NCBI GenBank assembly: GCA_944376125.1
Contig: CALWBQ010000019.1
Span: 1-43,752, forward strand
Direction: 5' to 3'
Length of the DNA stretch: 43,752 bases
DNA from: an uncultured Lachnospiraceae bacterium
Lineage (GTDB): Bacteria > Bacillota > Clostridia > Lachnospirales > Lachnospiraceae
The notes below the pieces were generated by a model. It was not told the DNA's origin, ran no database searches, and saw only the letters and a list, made by a program, of their open reading frames with translations. Shown piece by piece: positions 41,939-43,752 of this stretch (position 1 is its first letter; each line of letters begins with the position of its first letter). The position numbers were made by a program, and so were the translations under genes.

Positions 41939-43530
41939 TCATAATGGGCCATGACCAGGGTATCTCCGCTGTAGATTTTGGTGTTTCCCGCCGGGATAAT
42001 CGTGTCTTCGCCTCTCTTTATCATAACGATCAGAGTGGCGGAAGGCAGCTTCAGGTCCCGCAGCAGCTTGTTGGCAAACCGGTGCTTTCCCCCGACAGCG
42101 ATCTCCTGCAGGGTCAGGTTGGCCCGGTTCTGGAATTCCCTGGCGGCAATAATCAGAACATCCTCCGGGAGAATGACAGTGCTTCCGTTGGGAACCAGGA
42201 ACGTATGGTTTTTGCGGATGATCAGCACGATCAGGAAATCCGGCGGAATGGGGACATCCTGGAGACGGTGGTTGACCCAGGGGTGGAGCAGGCTGATGGT
42301 TGTCTTGACAAAATTGATGTCGCTCTCCTCCTGGTAGTCGTTAAAGGTGCGGCGCACGTCAACGTTGTTGTCGATCATGGACAGCAGGGACGACATTTTT
42401 GGCAGCAGAGTCCCCTGGAGTGCCATGGAGATCAGAACAACACAGAAGACCAGGTTAAAAATATTGTAAGTCAGTTCTACGTGATTCAGCACGGCGTATA
42501 TGGAAAATACAATGGATGCAACGCCGCGCAGCCCCGCCCAGGAAACGATTCCCATCTGACGGATAGAAGAGCGGAAGGGGGCAAGGACTGCAAACACCGA
42601 GAGCGGCCTTGCCACAAGGGTCAAAATCGCCATGATGATCAGGGCAGGAATAAACACATGAGGCAGCTCAGCCGGGGTGACCAGAAGCCCCAAAAGGAAG
42701 AATACCATCATCTGTGCGATCCCGGTAAGTACGTCAAAGAACCGAACCAGCTCCTTCTTTTGAGGAAGATAGACATTGCCCATAATGATTCCGCAAATGT
42801 ACACGCTCAGATAGCCGTTGCCTCCTAACAGGGAGGGGAGGGCGTAGGATGTCACGGCCACGGCAAAGACAAAGATTGTCCGGCCCTGGGACGGAATGAT
42901 ATCTTCCTGAGCTAAAAGCCAGGCGGAGCCAAATCCGATCACAGCTCCAAAGAGAATGCCGAAGGCGATCTGCTTAAAGAGCAGGATGGGAACGGAGATG
43001 CTGCTTCCGGCCATCAGCGTCACAAGAACGACCGTCAGCATATAGGACATCGGGTCATTAGAGCCGGATTCCAGCTCCAGAAGGCTGGCTGTATTGTCTT
43101 TCAGATTTAGATTTTTAGTGCGGAGAATGTTAAAAACCGAAGCCGCATCTGTAGAGGCGATCACAGAGCCGATCAGCAGGCTCTCCAGCCAGGAAAGGTT
43201 CAGGATCAGATGGGTCAGGGCTCCGGTAATGCCGGCAGTCAGAGCCACGCCCAGGGTTGACAGAAGAATGGATTTGACAGCTACCGATCGGGCAGCTTTG
43301 ACATTTGTTCCGAATCCTCCGTAATACATAATAAAGATCAGACAGGTGGAACAGATCGTGTTGGACAGATCATAGTCATCAAAACGGATCCGGAAAATTC
43401 CGTTTTCCCCAAAAACCATACCCAACAGAATAAAAAAAAGGAGGGATGGAATCGCCACTTTTTCAGTGAGCTTGTGGCTCAAAACGCAGATAGCGATTAC
43501 AACCCCCAGCAATAAAAGAACATGATCCAA
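41935..43530 (-). CDS. CPA1 family cation/proton antiporter with C-terminal RCK_C domains (NhaP2/CvrA-like)
   Basis: 531-residue membrane protein exchanging K+ and/or Na+ for protons. The TTG start at 43530 is chosen because GGAAGGAGGAG lies 7 bases upstream and the ATG at 43584 lies upstream of the predicted transcription start. About 12-13 hydrophobic segments cover residues 1-385, with the family motifs ASTDAASVFNIL and ESGSNDPMSYML. The last about 150 residues are soluble and look like one or two RCK_C (TrkA_C) domains, which in relatives sense nucleotides such as c-di-AMP. With KtrAB it may balance potassium, but the genes are 26 kb apart. Confidence 0.9.
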   Translation of the reverse strand: MDHVLLLLGVVIAICVLSHKLTEKVAIPSLLFFILLGMVFGENGIFRIRFDDYDLSNTICSTCLIFIMYYGGFGTNVKAARSVAVKSILLSTLGVALTAGITGALTHLILNLSWLESLLIGSVIASTDAASVFNILRTKNLNLKDNTASLLELESGSNDPMSYMLTVVLVTLMAGSSISVPILLFKQIAFGILFGAVIGFGSAWLLAQEDIIPSQGRTIFVFAVAVTSYALPSLLGGNGYLSVYICGIIMGNVYLPQKKELVRFFDVLTGIAQMMVFFLLGLLVTPAELPHVFIPALIIMAILTLVARPLSVFAVLAPFRSSIRQMGIVSWAGLRGVASIVFSIYAVLNHVELTYNIFNLVFCVVLISMALQGTLLPKMSSLLSMIDNNVDVRRTFNDYQEESDINFVKTTISLLHPWVNHRLQDVPIPPDFLIVLIIRKNHTFLVPNGSTVILPEDVLIIAAREFQNRANLTLQEIAVGGKHRFANKLLRDLKLPSATLIVMIKRGEDTIIPAGNTKIYSGDTLVMAHYD

Positions 43531-43571
43531 TCGTTCTCCTCCTTCCAGGTTCTGGTAATAGTTCAGATTTA

Positions 43572-43600
43572 AGTATATCAGCAAACAGGAGATCGGTCAA
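43572..43600 (-). promoter_or_regulatory. Promoter of the antiporter gene
   Basis: On the minus strand TTGACC (43600-43595), 17-bp spacer, TATACT (43577-43572). Transcription near 43565 leaves a 35-base leader before the TTG start. Confidence 0.7.
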
Positions 43601-43726
43601 GGAGAAGAGCGGTGCCGGCATAAACACCAAAAATGAAATTTTAAATTCCACCTCTCCCAAGGGGAGTAGCGTTTACTTCTGCACAGTTGATATTTACTCT
43701 TTCATACATCCATGGTATGGTTATCT

Positions 43727-43751
43727 CTCCTTCTGACAGCAGTAGAAGGAG
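43727..43751. repeat. Inverted repeat at the window edge
   Basis: CTCCTTCT (43727-43734) and AGAAGGAG (43744-43751) are perfect inverted copies around a 9-base loop. The sequence ends before any T tract could be seen, so terminator function is undecided. Nothing else was recognised between 43601 and 43726. Confidence 0.4.
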
Positions 43752-43752
43752 G

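Noticed and set aside
41920..42828. 302-codon plus-strand open frame opposite the antiporter
   Set aside because: Shadow of the antiporter; Gln/His/Asp-rich composition with no motif.

Overview
The window looks like a chromosomal segment of an anaerobic, gut-type Clostridia, most likely Lachnospiraceae. The signs are moderate GC, strong AGGAGG-type ribosome binding sites, consensus TTGACA/TATAAT promoters with 17-bp spacers, a PTS fructose operon, split GcvPA/GcvPB, an oxygen-sensitive glycyl radical enzyme and a MetH without a reactivation domain. The genus cannot be fixed from the sequence alone. No rRNA, tRNA, CRISPR array, insertion sequence, integrase or phage gene was seen.

Layout. 1-4008: 3' end of a B12-dependent methionine synthase, then an MBOAT acyltransferase and a DHHW protein, a likely cell-surface O-acetylation pair. 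4013-6349: hemB-hemL with their own promoter, early tetrapyrrole synthesis that can feed corrinoid production. 6346-10498: an RpiR-type regulator, a 74-nt rod-like hairpin, then fruK-fruA for fructose uptake. 10502-16202: HAD phosphatase, a zinc/manganese-type ABC transporter (znuA-znuC-znuB) and a KtrB/KtrA potassium uptake pair, each with a 5' hairpin in its leader. 16276-18469: two consecutive COG0523-like P-loop metal GTPases, one very His-rich and the other apparently fused to a TIGR03943/DUF1980-like C-terminal domain. 18551-22990: pstSCAB-phoU behind a Pho-box-like promoter. 23046-25230: a membrane-anchored polysaccharide deacetylase on the minus strand and a divergent HIT protein.

25270-34911 is the most unusual part. 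A minus-strand LacI repressor faces a promoter with two operator-like sites. Behind it lie a glycyl radical enzyme activase, a glycyl radical enzyme (C436, E438, G779), an FSA-type transaldolase/aldolase, and a NitT/TauT-type ABC transporter with one lipoprotein, two different permeases and two different ATPases, the second with a degenerate ABC signature. The parts suggest uptake of a small compound, radical elimination or C-X cleavage, and aldol chemistry on the product. The substrate cannot be read from sequence, and no known pathway I recognise has this exact gene set.

34938-41938 is a complete glycine cleavage operon: tandem glycine riboswitch with terminator, gcvT, gcvH, gcvPA, gcvPB, a lipoate-protein ligase and dihydrolipoyl dehydrogenase. 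It can decarboxylate glycine and salvage the lipoate that GcvH needs. It converges, with a 4-nt overlap, on a minus-strand CPA1 cation/proton antiporter (41935-43530) with C-terminal RCK_C-like domains. The last 150 bases hold that gene's upstream region and an inverted repeat at the window edge.
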